From: Bufo bufo
Lineage: Eukaryota; Chordata; Amphibia; Anura; Bufonidae
Direction: 5' to 3'
Length of the DNA: 64,000 nt
Assembly (NCBI RefSeq): GCF_905171765.1
Contig: NC_053392.1
Location: 413,344,299-413,408,298 of the forward strand
The notes under the pieces: model-generated
The model's database searches: none
What the model was told of the DNA's origin: nothing
The model's input: only the letters and a program-made list of their open reading frames with translations
Shown here: positions 43,487 through 56,268 of the stretch, in pieces
How positions within the stretch are numbered: the stretch's first letter is position 1
How the letters are laid out: every line of letters begins with the position of its first letter
Translations under genes and position numbers: made by a program

Positions 43487-43755
43487 GGGGAGGGGTTATA
43501 GAAAAGGGGTGGGTTAGGGTTAATTAGCGAAAAGGCGGCATAGGAGCGGGCGCCATTTTGCGGTTGAAGAAGGAACTCCTGCCCTCTCTCCCTTAAGGTT
43601 GAGGTTATTTAAAAAAAATAAAACATATTTTGTGTTGAGGGGTTAGAATGTTTGTAGGATACTGAATCATCAACAGGGGTTGGATTGAGTGATGGTGGTG
43701 TGGTTCTGGGTATGGTCGTGAGTTTGTAAGGTTGAGTGGGTGTCGCGGCAGTTGA

Positions 43756-43907
43756 GGCGGTGGGAGATCCTAGATGCTGGTGGTATAGGACAGTATTGAA
43801 AATGGGAGGGCCTCAATGGTGGGGCTGGACTCTCATAGTTGAGGCACTTGGTAGGTTCGGAGAGGCGTCCATCAGTTGGTGTCTCCGAGCTGGTGTTTTA
43901 TGGCTGG
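43756..43907 (+). repeat. Ngaro split direct repeat, second copy (B2)
   Basis: Second copy of the 152 bp repeat. The DNA between the copies (43487-43755) would be A2, the partner of a 5' A1 that is missing here. Confidence 0.85.
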
Positions 43908-44129
43908 AGGCAAGATGGAAGTGCCATGTTGGGTTTTGATGGATGGTAAATTTTGGGGCTTCTACAATCTCCCTCGTCAGGGTTAATGTTATTTTATTTA
44001 TGTTATGTATTTATTTTATTAATAAAACGGCTGCTGTGACCGATTTAATCTGAACAGTGGCTGTGTGTTTATTTGGAGGCTGGGGTTGGAGGAAAATCTG
44101 GAGTATTAAAGGTAAGGCCCTGAGTAAAT

Positions 44130-45812
44130 GACCCAATAACCTAATCATGTCACAGTTTGCAGTGTCTACAGAAAAACTGCACTGGATGTCACTGATATTT
44201 TTGGGATGCGCACACTTTAAACAGGAAGATGTGGGTGCAGATAATTTAACTGTCCACAGGGGACACAGTCTATGGTAAAACTGCCCTGGAGGTCACTGAT
44301 ATCTTAGGAATGTGCACACTTTTTAAACAGGAGATGTGGTGCGGATAATTTCACTGTCTGCAGCGGCCTATTACACTGTATTTGTGCTGTCATACAAATT
44401 AGTCCTTAAAAGGACTTTTGGTCTCTGAAAACTATTTTGTATAAAAAATCTTCCTATTACACTCCCTACACTGTCTGTCCCTTCCTATGCACTGCTCTCT
44501 CTAAGGCTACATGCACACGACCGTTCCTTTTTTTGTGGTCCGTAAACCGCGGATCCGCAAGAAACGGAGCCGCCCGTGTGCCTTTAGCAAATTTGTCCGC
44601 AAAATTGACAAGAATAGGACATGTTATATTTTTTTCGCGGGGTTACGGAACGGAGCAACGAATGCGGACAGCACACGGAGTGCTGTCCGCATCTTTTGTT
44701 GCCCCATTAAAGTGAATGGGTCCGCATCCGAGCCGCAAAAACTGTGGCTCGGCTGTGGACCAAAACAACGTTAGTGTGCATGAGGCCTAACACTGAGCAA
44801 TTTAGCGCAGGTTGCGCTACAAAAATATGTTGCTGCTGGTTACCACACAACACACAATAGGCCTTACAAGGACTTTTGGGCCTCTGAAACGTTTTTGTAC
44901 ACTTATAATATTTGATTACACTCCCTACAACTCTCTGTCCCTTTCTATCCTCAGCTCTCCCTGACTTAGAGTGAGCCGAACATGTGTCATCGGGTGCTAT
45001 ATAGCACCCGATGATGCGTTCCGGCCAGCCAATCACTGTAATGCCGGTAGCCAGCATGGCTACTGGCATTACAGTGAAAGCAGTACTTACCTGCACGTTT
45101 ATTGGCTGCTTAGCAGCCGCAAAACGTGCGTGGAGGAGACTCAAGCATTGCGCTCAAACACATGCGGTACTCGGCCGAGTACCGCCATGTGCAGATCATA
45201 GCGATGCTCGAGCTGAACTGGTATTAGGCTGAGCATGCTCGCTCAACACTAATGGTAATGAATCACATTTTTTCTAAAATGGCTGCTGTAAATGTTTCAA
45301 AGTGAAAGTAAGAAGCCCGACAACTAGGCCATTAGGCCGTGCAGACAGCCAATCATCAGATAGCCAGCCCCTGTATCACAGCCTTATAAAAAGCCTCCTC
45401 ATGCCAAGTCTCTGCTATTTTACAGTGAAATTAATGCCGAGAGACATTACAGGCACTAAGCGACAGTGTTTAGGAAAGAGTTTGTTCACACAAAAAAACG
45501 CAAAAAAAACGATTGAGCTGTTCAGGGAAAGAATATTCATAGTGTAGGGAAAGGATAAGGAGGCATTATCTACACTGTACGGAGAGAGCAGAGACCAATA
45601 GGAGAGTGTGAAGCCTGGGTAATATAAGCTATTCTATTACACCTTGCTGCACTAATTGGGGTTACTAAAAGCTATCTATTACTACAGATTTAAAGTTGTT
45701 TTAAACAGTAAATGCAGTAATCCTAGCATCTGTTATTGGGTTGAAAGTGTGGTCTGTACTAAAAGTGAGGTCTGATGCAACCAGTTTTGGGGTGTATTTA
45801 GTTGATATATAA
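44130..45812. other. Noncoding hAT-associated repeat DNA
   Basis: Contains partial direct repeats around ACTGCACTGGATGTCACTGA (44178, 44280), the CCTTAAAAGGACTTTTGG word (44403, 44866), a hairpin at 44990-45070 and, at 45755-45812, one unit of the array found again at 50836. No protein is visible. The array unit at the right edge shows the next hAT element inserted into an existing copy of that array. Confidence 0.5.
44515..44787. mobile_element. Harbinger-type MITE
   Basis: 273 bp with ends GGCTACATGCACACGACCGT and AGTGTGCATGAGGCC, flanked by TAA on both sides (44512-44514, 44788-44790). The TWA duplication and end sequence match PIF/Harbinger MITEs. The interior has GC-rich inverted blocks. 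Confidence 0.85.
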
Positions 45813-46344
45813 CAAGGGATGAGCGAACTCGAACTGTATAGTTCGTACCGAATTTTGGGGTGTCCGTGACACGGACCCGAACATTTTCGTAAAAGTCCGG
45901 GTTCGGTGTTCGGCGCTTTCTTGGCGCTTTTTGAAAGGCTGCAAACTAGCCAATCAACAAGTGTCATACTACTTGCCCCAAGAGGCCATCACAGCCATGC
46001 CTACTATTGGCATGGCTATAATTGGCCAGTGCAGCATGTGACCCAGCCTCTATTTAAGCTGGAGTCACGTAGCGCCGCACGTCATTCTTCTATGATCAGT
46101 GTAGGGAGAGGTTGCAGCTGCTGCTGTTAGGGAGAGATTAGGTAGGGATTTACTCAGCAAAAACACTTAATTCAGTGATCGATCTACAGCTGTGGATCAT
46201 TGAACTGCTGCTATTTAATTGCTCACTGTTTTTAGGCTGCCCAGAGCGTTTTTATGTCACTTTTTTCTTGGGTGATCGGCGACCATTTTGTGTCTTGTGG
46301 TGCGCCAGCACAAGCTGCCACCAAGTCCATTTAACCAATTTATT

Positions 46345-46900
46345 TAGTGTCCGCCAAAGCACAGTTTTTGTTCTGGGTTGAATACAATTCCCAACTTAGC
46401 AATCTCCTAAATATTTTTTTTCTGCTGTATCATGCCAAGTTTAAATTGATCCATAAAGGGGTATATTAGATTGAAGGTGTGGATAGGGTCATCCTCAATA
46501 ACTTCACACGCTACCGTGCATCTCCAAGTCTAATTCTGTCCGTAAACGTATACCGGTCATCCAGCGCCTAAATACTAGGCCTACAATTTATATTCAGCTA
46601 AATCTGTTGATACTGCTGTCGCTGGTCAATCTATTTAGTGTCTGCCAAAGCACAGTTTTTGTTCCGGGTTGAAATACAATTCCCAACTTAGAGCAGAAAC
46701 CACAAATTTAGGGAATTACTATCAGGCCAAGGTTAAATCTATCCATAAAAGGGTATATTAGATTGAAGGTGCGGATAGTGTCATCCTCAATAACTTCACA
46801 CGCTACCGTGCATCTCCAAGTCTAATTCTGTCTGTAAACGTATACCTGTCACCCAGCGCCTAAATACTAGGCCTACAATTTATATTCAGCTCAATCTGTC
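46345..46900 (+). repeat. Direct duplication in hAT leader
   Basis: Two copies (46345-46610 and 46635-46900) sharing CAAAGCACAGTTTTTGTTC, GGGTATATTAGATTGAAGGT and CTACCGTGCATCTCCAAGTC. Period about 285 bp; a few substitutions. Confidence 0.85.
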
Positions 46901-47049
46901 GTTACTGTTGTGCCTGTATTAGTGTAATACGGTACCTAAATAGATAGCCAGATAATGTTAGGTGCCTGTAAAAAAAAAAAAAAAGGCCTGAATTTGAATT
47001 CAATACATTGGGCCAAATAATTTTTTTATCATTGTGGTGAAAGGTAACA

Positions 47050-50000
47050 ATGAGGAAAACATCTAGTAAGGGACGCGGACATGGTCGTGGTGGTGTTAGT
47101 GGACCATCTGGTGCTGGCGGAGGATGTGGCCGTTCTGCCACAGCCACACGTCCTAGTGAACCAACTACCTCAGGTCCCAGTAGCCATCAGAATTTACAGC
47201 GATATTTTGTGGGGCCCAATGCCGTTCTAAGGATGGTAGGTACAGGCATGAGCAGGTACAGGCATTAGTCAATTGGGCGGCCGACAGTGGATCCAGCACG
47301 TTCACATTATCTCCCACCCAGTCTTCTGCAGAAAGCGCACAGATGGCGCATGAAAACCAAGCCCATCAGTCTGTCACATCACCCCCATGCATATCAGGGA
47401 ACTGTCTGAGCCTCAAGTTATGCAGCAGTCTCTTATGCTGTTTGAAGACTCTGCTGGCAGGGTTTCCCAAGGGCATCCACCTAGCCCTTCCCCAGGGGTG
47501 GAAGAGATAGAATGCACTAACGCACAACCTCTTATGTTTCCTAATGATGAGGACATGGGAATACCACCTCAGCACGTCTCTGATGATGATGAAACACAGG
47601 TGCCAACTGCTGCGTCTTTCTGCAGTGTGCAGACTGAACAGGAAGACTGGGTGGAAGACAATGCAGGGGACGATGAGGTCCTAGACCCCACATGGAATGA
47701 AGGTCATGCCACTGACTTTCAGAATTTGGAGGACGAGGCAGTGGTGAGACCGAGCCAACAGCGTAGCAAAAGAGGGAGCAGTGGGCAAAAGCAGAACACC
47801 CACCGCCAAGAGAGTCCGTCTGCTACTGGCCACCGCCATCTGGGACCCAGCACCCCAAAGGCAGCTTCAAGGAGTTCCCTGGCGTGGCAGTTCTTCAAAC
47901 AATGTGCTGATGACAAAACCTGAGTGGTTTGCACGCTGTGCCATCAGAGCCTGAAGCGAGGCATTAACGTTCTGAACCTTAGCACAACCTGCATGACCAG
48001 GCACCTGCATGCAAAGCATGAACTGCAGTGGAGTAAACACCTTAAAAACAAGGAACTCACTCAGGCTCTCCCTGCTACCTCTTCTGCTGCTGCCGGCCTC
48101 GGCCTCTTCCTCCGCCTCTGGAGGAACGTTGGCACCCTGCCACCCCAGCAAACAGAGGATGTACCACCAACACCACCACCACCTCCATCACCAAGCATCT
48201 CAACCATGTCACACGGCAGCGTTCAGCTCTCCATCTCACAAACATTTGAGAGAAAGCGTAAATTCCCACGTAGCCACCCTCGATCCCTGGCCCTGAATGC
48301 CAGCATTTCTAAACTACTGGCCTATGGAATGCTGTCATTCAGGCTGGTGGACACAGACAGCTTCAAACAGCTCATGTCGCTTGCTGTCCCACAGTATGTT
48401 GTTCCCAGCCGCCACTACTTCTCCAAGAGAGCCGTGCCTTCCCTGCACAACCAAGTATCCGATAAAATCAAGTGTGCACTGCGCAACGCCATCTGTGGCA
48501 AGGTCCACCTAACCACAGATACGTGGACCAGTAAGCACGGCCAGGGACGCTATATCTCCCTAACTGCACACTAGGTAAATGTAGTGGCGGCTGGGCCCCA
48601 GGCGAAGAGCTGTTTGGCGCACGTCCTTCCGCCGCCAAGGATCGCAGGGCAACATTCTTTGCCTCCTGTTGCCTCCTCCTCCTACTCGGCTTCCGCTCCC
48701 TCTTCTCCCACCTGCTCATCCAGTCAGCCACACACCTTCACCACCAACTTCAGCACAGCCCGGGGTAAACGTCAGCAGGCCATTCTGAAACTCATATGTT
48801 TGGGGGACAGGCCCCACACTGCGCAGGAGTTGTGGTGGGGTATAGAACAACAGACCGACGAGTGGTTGCTGCCGGTGAGCCTCAAGCCGGTCTGGTGGTG
48901 TGCGATAATGGGCGAAATCTCGTTGCAGTTCTGGGACTAGCCGGTTTGACGCACATCCCTTGCCTGGCGCATGTGCTGAATTTGGTGGTGCAGAAGTTCA
49001 TTCACAACTACCCCGACATGTCAGAGCTGCTGCATAAAGTGCGGGCCGTCTGTGCGCGCTTCCGGCGTTCTCATCCTGCCGCTGCTCGCCTGTCTGCGCT
49101 ACAGCGTAACTTCGGCCTTCCCGCTCACCGCCTCATATGCAACGTGCCTACCAGGTGGAACTCCACCTTGCACATGCTGGACAGACTGTGCGAGCAGCAG
49201 CAGGCCATAGTGGAGTTTCAGCTGCAGCACGCACGGGTCAGTCGCACTGCGGAACAGCACCACTTCACCACCAATGACTGGGCCTCCATGCGAGACCTGT
49301 GTGCCCTGTTGCGCTGTTTCGAGAACTCCACCAACAGAAGAGGAGGTGGCCCAGGAGGAGGAGGAGGAGGAAGAGGGGTCATTTTTAGCACTTTCAGGCC
49401 AGTCTCTTCGAAGTGACTCAGAGGGAGGTTTTTTGCAACAGCAGAGGCCAGGTACAAATGTGGCCAGCCAGGGCCCACTACTGGAGGACGAGGAGGAGGA
49501 GGATGAGGATGAGGATGAAGCATGTTCACAGCGGGGTGGCACCCAACGCAGCTCGGGCCCATCACTGGGGCGAGGCTGGGGGGAAACGCAGGACGATGAC
49601 GATACGCCTCCCACAGAGGACAGCTTGTCCTTACCTCTGGGCAGCCTGGCACACATGAGCGACTACATGCTGCAGTGCCTGCGCAGCGACAGCAGAGTTG
49701 CCCACATTTTAACGTGTGCGGACTACTGGGTTGCCACACTGCTGGATCCACGGTACAAAGACAATGTGCCCACCTTACTTCCTGGACTGGAGTGTGATAG
49801 GAAGATGCGCGAGTACAAGCGCACATTGGTAGACGCGCTACTGAGAGCATTCCCAAATGTCACAGGGGAACAAGTGAAAGCCCAAGGCGAAGGCAGAGGA
49901 GGAGCAAGAGGTCACCAACGCAGCTGTGTCACGGCCAGCTCCTCTGAGGGCAGGGTTAGCATGGCAGAGATGTGGAAAAGTTTTGTCAACACGCCACAGC

Positions 50001-50347
50001 TAACTGCACCACCACCTGATACGGAACGTGTTAGCAGGAGGCAACATTTCACTAACATGGTGGAACAGTACGTGTGCACACCCCTCCACGTACTGACTGA
50101 TTGTTCGGCCCCATTCAACTTCTGGGTCTCCAAATTGTCCACGTGGCCAGAGCTAGCCTTTTATGCCTTGGAGGTGCTGGCCTGCCCGGCGGCCAACGTT
50201 TTGTCTGAACGTGTATTCAGCACGGCAGGGGGCGTCATTACAGACAAACGCAGCCGCCTGTCTACAGCCAATGTGGACAAGCTGACGTTCATAAAAATGA
50301 ACCAGGCATGGATCCCACAGGACCTGTCCATCCCTTGTGCAGATTAG
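47050..50347 (+). pseudogene. hAT transposase with BED zinc finger, inactivated
   Basis: Order of parts: basic G/R-rich start (47050), acidic region to DDEVLDPTWNEG, BED finger (VCTLCHQ...HLHAKH, 47927-48025), PSRHYFSKRAVPSLHNQV, TTDTWTSKHGQGRYISLTAH, GKRQQAILKLICLGD, CDNGRNLVAVL, HIPCLAHVLNLVVQKF, PTRWNSTLHML, an E/D-rich stretch (49340-49620), LLDPRYKDNVP, and the C-terminal dimerisation block (LACPAANVLSERVFSTAGG) ending at 50347. Stops: TGA at 47921, just before the first finger cysteine, and TAG at 48572, where the minus-strand copy at 17353-17986 has TGG. Frame changes occur near 47270, 48880 and 49330. hAT transposases move elements with 8 bp target duplications. Confidence 0.9.
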
Positions 50348-50599
50348 ACATTAACTACCTCCCCTTAACCATATATTATTGTACTCCAGGGCACTTCCTC
50401 ATTCAATGCTATTTTTATTTTCATTTTACCATTATATTGCGGGGCAACCCAAAGTTGAATGAACCTCTCCTCTGTCTGGGTGCTGGGGCCTAAAAATATC
50501 TGACAGTGGCCTGTTCCAGTGTTGGGTGATGTGAAACATGATTCTCTGCTATGACATGAAGCCTGAATCTCTGCTATGGGACCTCTCTCCTCTATGTCC

Positions 50600-50835
50600 T
50601 ATAATCCTATATTATAACTGGGTCAGAATTGACCCTAACACCAAAAACGTCTTAATTTTCACCACAGTATTTAATAATTTAGTGAAAAGGATTCTTTTTC
50701 TATTACATTGTTTAAATAGAGGTTCCTGACATAGTAAAAAAAATCTTGATGCAATAAACTAATTTATGTGATACTTATAGACATTCAAAACCTGAAAACG
50801 GGTCGGTTCTGACCCTAACACAAGAGGAGGGTTAA
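50600..50835. mobile_element. Small MITE-like inverted repeat
   Basis: AACTGGGTCAGAATTGACCC near the left and CGGGTCGGTTCTGACCCTAA near the right are inverted relatives; the right end abuts TTAA (50833-50836 region). The left end is not sharp. Class unknown. Confidence 0.45.
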
Positions 50836-50916
50836 ATATATAAAAGTACTTCAATTCATCCTAGCTTCTGGGGTGAATTTGTGACCTGATACACACAGTT
50901 TTGGGGTGTATTTGCA

Positions 50917-52270
50917 GCGTCCCACTACGTGTGTGTGGGCACTGCTTAAAAGTACTTTTTGATCTCAACAATTGCATTGTACAGTATGGTATAACTTTGC
51001 ATTTATGTATCTGCAAAATCCGGGCCTATTAGGTGTAATTTATACATCCCACCACTAGATAGGGATAAAGTTCAGGTCTTATATGTATACCTAGGTCAGG
51101 CCTAGTTAGTCAGTTGAATTGAGTGGGACTAGAGTTCAGTGTGGAGATCAGTAAGTAGACTGATACTGAGACAGTGAAAAGGTGCAGATCTAGCACTTCA
51201 GCTCTGAAGAAAAGTTTTAGTCCAGAAAGGGACAAGAGAAGGACAGACTTGTATACATCCAAAGGATAAAAGCCGTAAACCAGGCATAAAGGACCTTTGA
51301 GATATTCAGTTGAAGGATACCATAGCCTCCGGCAACCTCACCAAAATTGCACTGACATTGAAATAACCCACTGCTCCAAAACCAGAAACCTGAAAAGCCT
51401 AGAAACAGTGGATTTGCAGAATTAACTCTGTACCATCAAGAGACTGCATATTTGTACTGCTGCAACCAAAGATATCCAAAGTAAAAGTTGTGAGTTGCAT
51501 CTTACCACTGTCTACCTCATTATTACCACTACTGGTTGTACCACCATTAACGGTACTGGCGTCACGACAAAAACCATCAAGGGACTCAGCCGCAACAAGC
51601 ACCCTAAGCACCCTTAAAGAGGACCTTTCACTACTCTACAAACTAAAAACTAACTATAACAGTTGGCAGAGCGGCGCCCAGGGGTCCCCCTGCACTTACT
51701 AGTATGTCTGGGCACCGCTCCGTTCGCCCGGTATAGGCTCCGGTGTCTGCGCTCCCTCTGTTGTACTGGAGTGATTTCTTGTATGAGGCATGATTTCTTG
51801 TATGAGGCAGCGCTGGCCAATCGCAGCGCACAGCTCATAGCCAGGCTATGAGCTGTGCGCTGCGATTGGCCAGCGCTGCAGCAAGGGACACGCCTCATAC
51901 AAAAAATCAGTCAGAGGGAGCGCAGACACCGGAGCCTATACCGGGCGAACGGAGCGGCGCCCGGACATACTAGTAAGTGCAGGGGGACCCCTGGGCGCCG
52001 CTCTGCCCACTGATATAGTTAGTTTTTAGTTTGTAGAGTAGTGAAAGGTCCTCTTTAACATCAAGGGCACCTCAACCACCATCTTGGCTGATGCTTCCTA
52101 CCACAGAGCGTGCCCCGGAGGATTTCGTGCTGTCCACCTCAACACCGTGCTGCCAGCCCAGGGAGGTTCTGCTAACCGTGAGTAAACTGATGAACTGTGT
52201 GTTATATTAATTGGCCCCTCATCGGTCCACCGTGCACCTCACGTGTTGCCCCTGCGACTGGCTGGCTGCA
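50917..52270. mobile_element. Unclassified insertion in the array
   Basis: Begins about CGTCCCACTACGTGTGTGTG and ends about CCCTGCGACTGGCTGGC, between array units. Contains splice-like CCGTGAGTAAAC near its right end and no protein domain. An LTR origin is possible. A TTAA MITE lies inside it. Confidence 0.4.
51618..52054. mobile_element. Palindromic MITE, TTAA target
   Basis: 437 bp hairpin with ends AGAGGACCTTTCACTACTC and mirror, flanked by TTAA (51614-51617, 52055-52058). Arms share ACATACTAGTAAGTGCAGGG and GCGCTGGCCAATCGCAGCGC blocks. Different family from the TTAA MITE at 4941-5792. Confidence 0.9.
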
Positions 52271-53077
52271 TATTTATTTTGCATATATAAGTACAGTATT
52301 TCCATTCACCCTTACTTCTGGGGTGAATTTGCAGTCTGATACAACCATTTTTGGCATGTATTTATTTTAAATATATATAAGTACTTCCATTCATCCTTGC
52401 TTCTGGGGTGAATTTGTGGCCTGATATAAAACAGTTTTGGGATATATCCTTGCCTCTGGGATGAAATTGCAGTTTGAAACAACCTGTTTTGGGGTTGTAT
52501 TTAGTTGATACATAACTACTTTCATTCTTTCATTCACTCTTGCTTCTGTACTGAAATTGTGGTCTGATACAACCAGTTTTGGAGTGTATTTAGTTTATAT
52601 ATATCTACTTCCATTCACCCTTTTGGGGTACATTAAATTTGCGACCTGATACAAACAGTTTTGGGGTGTATTTATTTCATATATACCATATTTTTCACTT
52701 TATAAGACGCACCCGATGATAAGACACACCGCAGGTTTAAGAGGAGGAAAATAAGAAAAAAATATTTTTCATCAGACCTCATTTACGATCCTCAGATCAG
52801 ACCCCCATAAATATCAGGACATCAGATTAGGCCCCCATATCAGGACATCACATCTGACCCCCATAACAGGACATCACATCAGTCCTCCATGTCTACAGTG
52901 TTCATTTTAGGACATGGTCAGATATCATAGTCAAGTATCAAAATAATGCCAATGTGACACCTGACCCTGATACCTGACCCTGACATCTGACTCTCATATC
53001 TGAGTTTAACTTATGCTCTTCATAGGTCAGGGCCAAAGTGAGAATGAGTTGAACAAAAATCCCAAGCTTATACAAGG

Positions 53078-53150
53078 CAAGCTGGTATCTCAGTGGTAAT
53101 GCTGTTGCCCCATGTCCAGGCTTTCTGAGTTCAAAGCCCCTTTCAGCCTC
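53078..53150 (+). pseudogene. tRNA-like module 1
   Basis: An A-box-like CTGGTATCTCAGTGG followed about 35 bp later by a B-box-like GAGTTCAAAGCCCC. Anticodon and acceptor stems do not pair well. Followed by a T-rich stretch. Confidence 0.55.
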
Positions 53151-53315
53151 AAAAAAATGTTTACATTTTATTATGCACTAGGTAAGAGGCAAATTTAAAT
53201 GATGTGTGACGCTGATATCACACTTCCTTCACATGTCAGTATCACAAAACATTTTAGTTTTACTGTGGTTTTGTATGCTACATCACATAGATGAACAAAA
53301 ATCACAATCTCATCC

Positions 53316-53390
53316 AAGGCAAGCTGGTAGCTCAGTGGTAATGCTATTACCCCATGTCCAGGCTTTGAGTTCAAAACTCCTTTCAGCCTC
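53316..53390 (+). pseudogene. tRNA-like module 2
   Basis: Close relative of module 1 (AGCTGGTAGCTCAGTGGTAA ... TTTGAGTTCAAAACTCC), in the same direction about 240 bp on. No counterpart is seen in the right arm. Confidence 0.55.
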
Positions 53391-53562
53391 TAAAAAATGT
53401 TTATATTTTATTATGCCCTAGATAAGAGGCAAATGTAAATGATGTGTGACGCTGATATCTCACGTCCTTCACTAGTCAGTGTCACAAGGGATCTTAGGTT
53501 TACTGTGTTTTTTGCTATACTACATCTCATAGATCAAAAACAAAATCACCACCTTTGGTGTC

Positions 53563-53636
53563 TAAAGCTATAGCTCAGTGGTAAGACACTTGCTTTGCAT
53601 GTAGTGTTCATGGGTTCAAAACCCCTTCCAGGCTTT
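53563..53636 (+). pseudogene. tRNA-Ala(TGC)-like module 3
   Basis: Best match to a tRNA: TATAGCTCAGTGGTAAGAC (D-arm and A box), CTTTGCA in the anticodon loop position (TGC), and GGGTTCAAAACCCC (T-arm and B box). The anticodon stem pairs poorly, so this is a relic rather than a working tRNA. Confidence 0.62.
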
Positions 53637-54417
53637 TAATAAAATTTATATTTTTTATTTTATTGAGCTCTATATCAGAGACAAATTCAAATGGTGTGTG
53701 ATGTAAGTAGTCCTTTTTTATTTTATTAAGAGTACATGGGCAGCACTATAGTAAAGGGGCCCTGTATACAGAGCTGTATCCTGGATTTTACATATCTACT
53801 GTATATATGTGTATTAAACACAGTGTGCTATAGCTTCACCACACTGAGATCTGCTCAGAAAGCTGATATACATATTACTGGTTTATCCACAGACACGATA
53901 TATGATCATACAGATGGCAGTACTATGTGATAGCTTCTAAGTATAGAAAAACCATGTGCTAATGTTATAGCTTGGAGATTACATTAATGGCTTTGCATGT
54001 TGAAGTCCCCAGAAAGACATATGTTTTTTTCTTTAATAGCATATACTATAATAAATAATATGTCATTAACCCATAGGATACCAGCGCTGTACATGTATGT
54101 CGCTGGAAACATGGTCACAAATCCCAGCGCCATACAGGTACAGTGCTCTGATCGGGCGGCCACAGGAGCTACTCCCGCCCGATCAGCTGCAGGGGTCCGG
54201 CAGGCACTAATAGTTGGACCCCTGCTGTATGCACCGGCATCGGTGAAAACACTGATGCCGGCTCATTAACCCTTGCACTGCCGCGGTCAGCGCTGACGGC
54301 TGCATGTGCGGTATCCCCGTGGTGCTGTGACGTCAGCCTGCTGTCTAGCCCTGTCAGTCAATGGGGGGAGGGGTGTGGGTGCAGAGCACAGGGGGTGTTA
54401 TAGAGCATTGCTCAGAA

Positions 54418-55620
54418 TAGGGTTGCCACCCGTACGGGAATTACCCGGACAGTCCGGGTTTGCAATCCTGTGCCCGGGTACAAGCCTTTCTCAGACCCGG
54501 GCACAGGATCAGCTGTGAATGATGGCGGCGGTGGCTGGGCACAGGGAGATGAGCACTTCCATTGTGGAAGCGCTCATCTCCATAGTCATCTGTATCGCCG
54601 TCCTCAGGACATCGATACAGACGGCTGTACTGCGGCAGGGGAGGGAGAGGCGTCTCCCTCCCCTGTTCCTCTGATAGGCTGCGGGCCTTGTGCCTGCAGC
54701 CTATCAGAGGCCGGTCCAGGCGGCGCAATGACGCCATCACGCCGCCTGAGCCAGCACGGTACACAGGCCGGGAAGAGGCCTGCATCGCATCGTTGGAGGT
54801 AAGTAAAAGTTTTTTGTTTTTTTTAGAGAAGAGAGGCACCTGAAATTGGCACATATGGGGGAAGGGGTGGAAAGAGACACCCTATACTGGCACATATTGG
54901 GGGGGAATGAGGCACTTGAAACTGCCACAATTGGGGGGAAGGGAGGGAAAGAGGCACCTTATACTGGCACATATTTGGGGGGGGGGAGAAATGAGGCACT
55001 TGATACTGGCACATATAAGGGAAGGGGGGGAAGAGGCACATATTGGGCGGGAGAAAAGAGGCACTTCTTACTGACACATGGGGGGGCATCTATGGGGGGG
55101 CACTTCTTACTGGCACATTATTTGGGGGCTTCTACTGAGGCCACAAAGAAGGGGTATTTTATATGGGGGGCTCTGCATTGTACTAGTATTATCAGGGGGT
55201 TTATCTGTTTCTGCAGTATAGTATTGGGGAGCAGAGCGGCACAGTATTGGGGGTAGTAGGATGATTTGTCCAGAAGATGGGAGGATGATGGAAAAGAAGT
55301 AAACTAAGATTTATTTATTTTTGTTGTCAAACTGCAGAGACGAAAAATGGCGACAAAATGGTGGTCTGCTCTGAAGGTCTGAAAGGAGAAGATGAGGAAA
55401 GAGAACATCTACATCAAAGGAGATGTCACTGGATGTAAGAGGTATGAGGCGCTGTATTTATGTAGTGACGGGATCAGGGGTGTAACGATTGTGGTGCGAC
55501 AGCGACCAGGGGTGGAGGCGGGACATGGGTGTGGCTGGAGGCGGGACATGGGTGGGGCCTGGAAGGGGGCCCTCCCTCCCTTCTGTTCGGGTTTGGCTTG
55601 AAGAAAAGGTGGCAACCCTA
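54418..55620. mobile_element. Element with TAGGGTTGCCACC ends
   Basis: 1,203 bp with inverted ends TAGGGTTGCCACC and GGTGGCAACCCTA. Inside are two inverted pairs and an array of GGCACATAT...GGGG units (54830-55130). Left flank is palindrome-arm DNA, right flank is piggyBac sequence; no target duplication is visible, so one flank may have been rearranged. Confidence 0.65.
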
Positions 55621-56025
55621 AACGCCATGCGCAAAACCCGAGCATGGTACAAAGAAGTTGCAGTCTACTTGGTGCAGGTTGCCTTGTACAACTCTTTTGT
55701 GCTGTCACGGAGCGCTGGCAACACAGAGAAATTCCTGCAGTTCTAGGAGGCAGTCCTCAAGGCCCTGATCTTTTCTGACCGGGAAAGAGCAGGCCGGAGT
55801 ACCTCAGGAACTGGAGGCGTCAGGATCGTCCCTGGCCAACACTTTCCAGGTGTGGTTCCCCCATACTGGAAAGAAGGGACGGTCCCAAAAAAAAAGTTCA
55901 GCGTGTGTGACAGGAGGGGGTAACGGAAGGACACCACCACTCAGTGTGACACGTGCCCTGATCATCCGGGCCTCTGTATTGACGGTTGCTTCAGGGAGTG
56001 CCACACTTCCATCGAGTACTAAATT
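55621..56025 (+). pseudogene. piggyBac transposase C-terminal fragment
   Basis: Encodes TRAWYKEVAVYLVQVALYNS then, past a stop at 55743, EAVLKALIFSDRERAG and the C-terminal cysteine domain (KKKFSVCDRRG, then RKDTTTQCDTCPDHPGLCID). This matches the end of the protein at 690-2591 but is a different, PGBD4-like family. Only the last ~130 residues remain. Confidence 0.82.
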
Positions 56026-56268
56026 TATAATCCCCTTCCCCCATTTTAATTTATTTCTCCACAGTCTTCACAGGAATAGCTGCAAAGTGGAGGAGAAGAT
56101 TCAAAATCTCCTTTTATTACACTAACATGTTCTTGTAGCCCCTTTTATTTCATTTTTACAAGGGGTAATAGGAGAAAAAAGCGCCCCAAAATTTGTAGCC
56201 CAATTTCTCCCGTGTAAGGACATACCCCATATGTGGACGTAAAGTGCTCTGCGGGCGAACTACATGGC

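Larger units (their letters stand above)
39045..44085 (+). mobile_element. Ngaro-type tyrosine-recombinase retrotransposon, 5' truncated
   Basis: Order gag, RT/RNase H, tyrosine recombinase, SGNH hydrolase, then a 3' end with two 152 bp direct repeats (43335-43486, 43756-43907) separated by 269 bp. This split-direct-repeat tail (B1-A2-B2) marks Ngaro/PAT elements. The 5' A1 repeat and gag start are missing. All genes are decayed. A solo-LTR-like insertion (39475-40143) splits gag. Similar flanking words on both sides (38338 and 44403) suggest it entered hAT-related DNA. Confidence 0.85.
45813..50600 (+). mobile_element. hAT transposon, best preserved copy
   Basis: Begins CAAGGGATGAGCGAACTCGA after array DNA. 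It has a leader with a TATTTAAG-type box (about 46051), a 5' duplication (46345-46900), the transposase gene (47050-50347) and a 3' end near 50600. A matching right terminus is not seen before the MITE-like sequence and array at 50600-50836, so the right boundary is approximate. Confidence 0.65.

Noticed and set aside
53563..53636. Functional tRNA-Ala gene
   Set aside because: Anticodon stem does not pair properly and the sequence is part of a palindromic element with a mirror copy. Treated as a tRNA-derived relic.
54823..55256. Opposed 88-136 codon frames
   Set aside because: Generated by GGCACATATTGGGGG-type repeats inside a noncoding element; no conserved motif.
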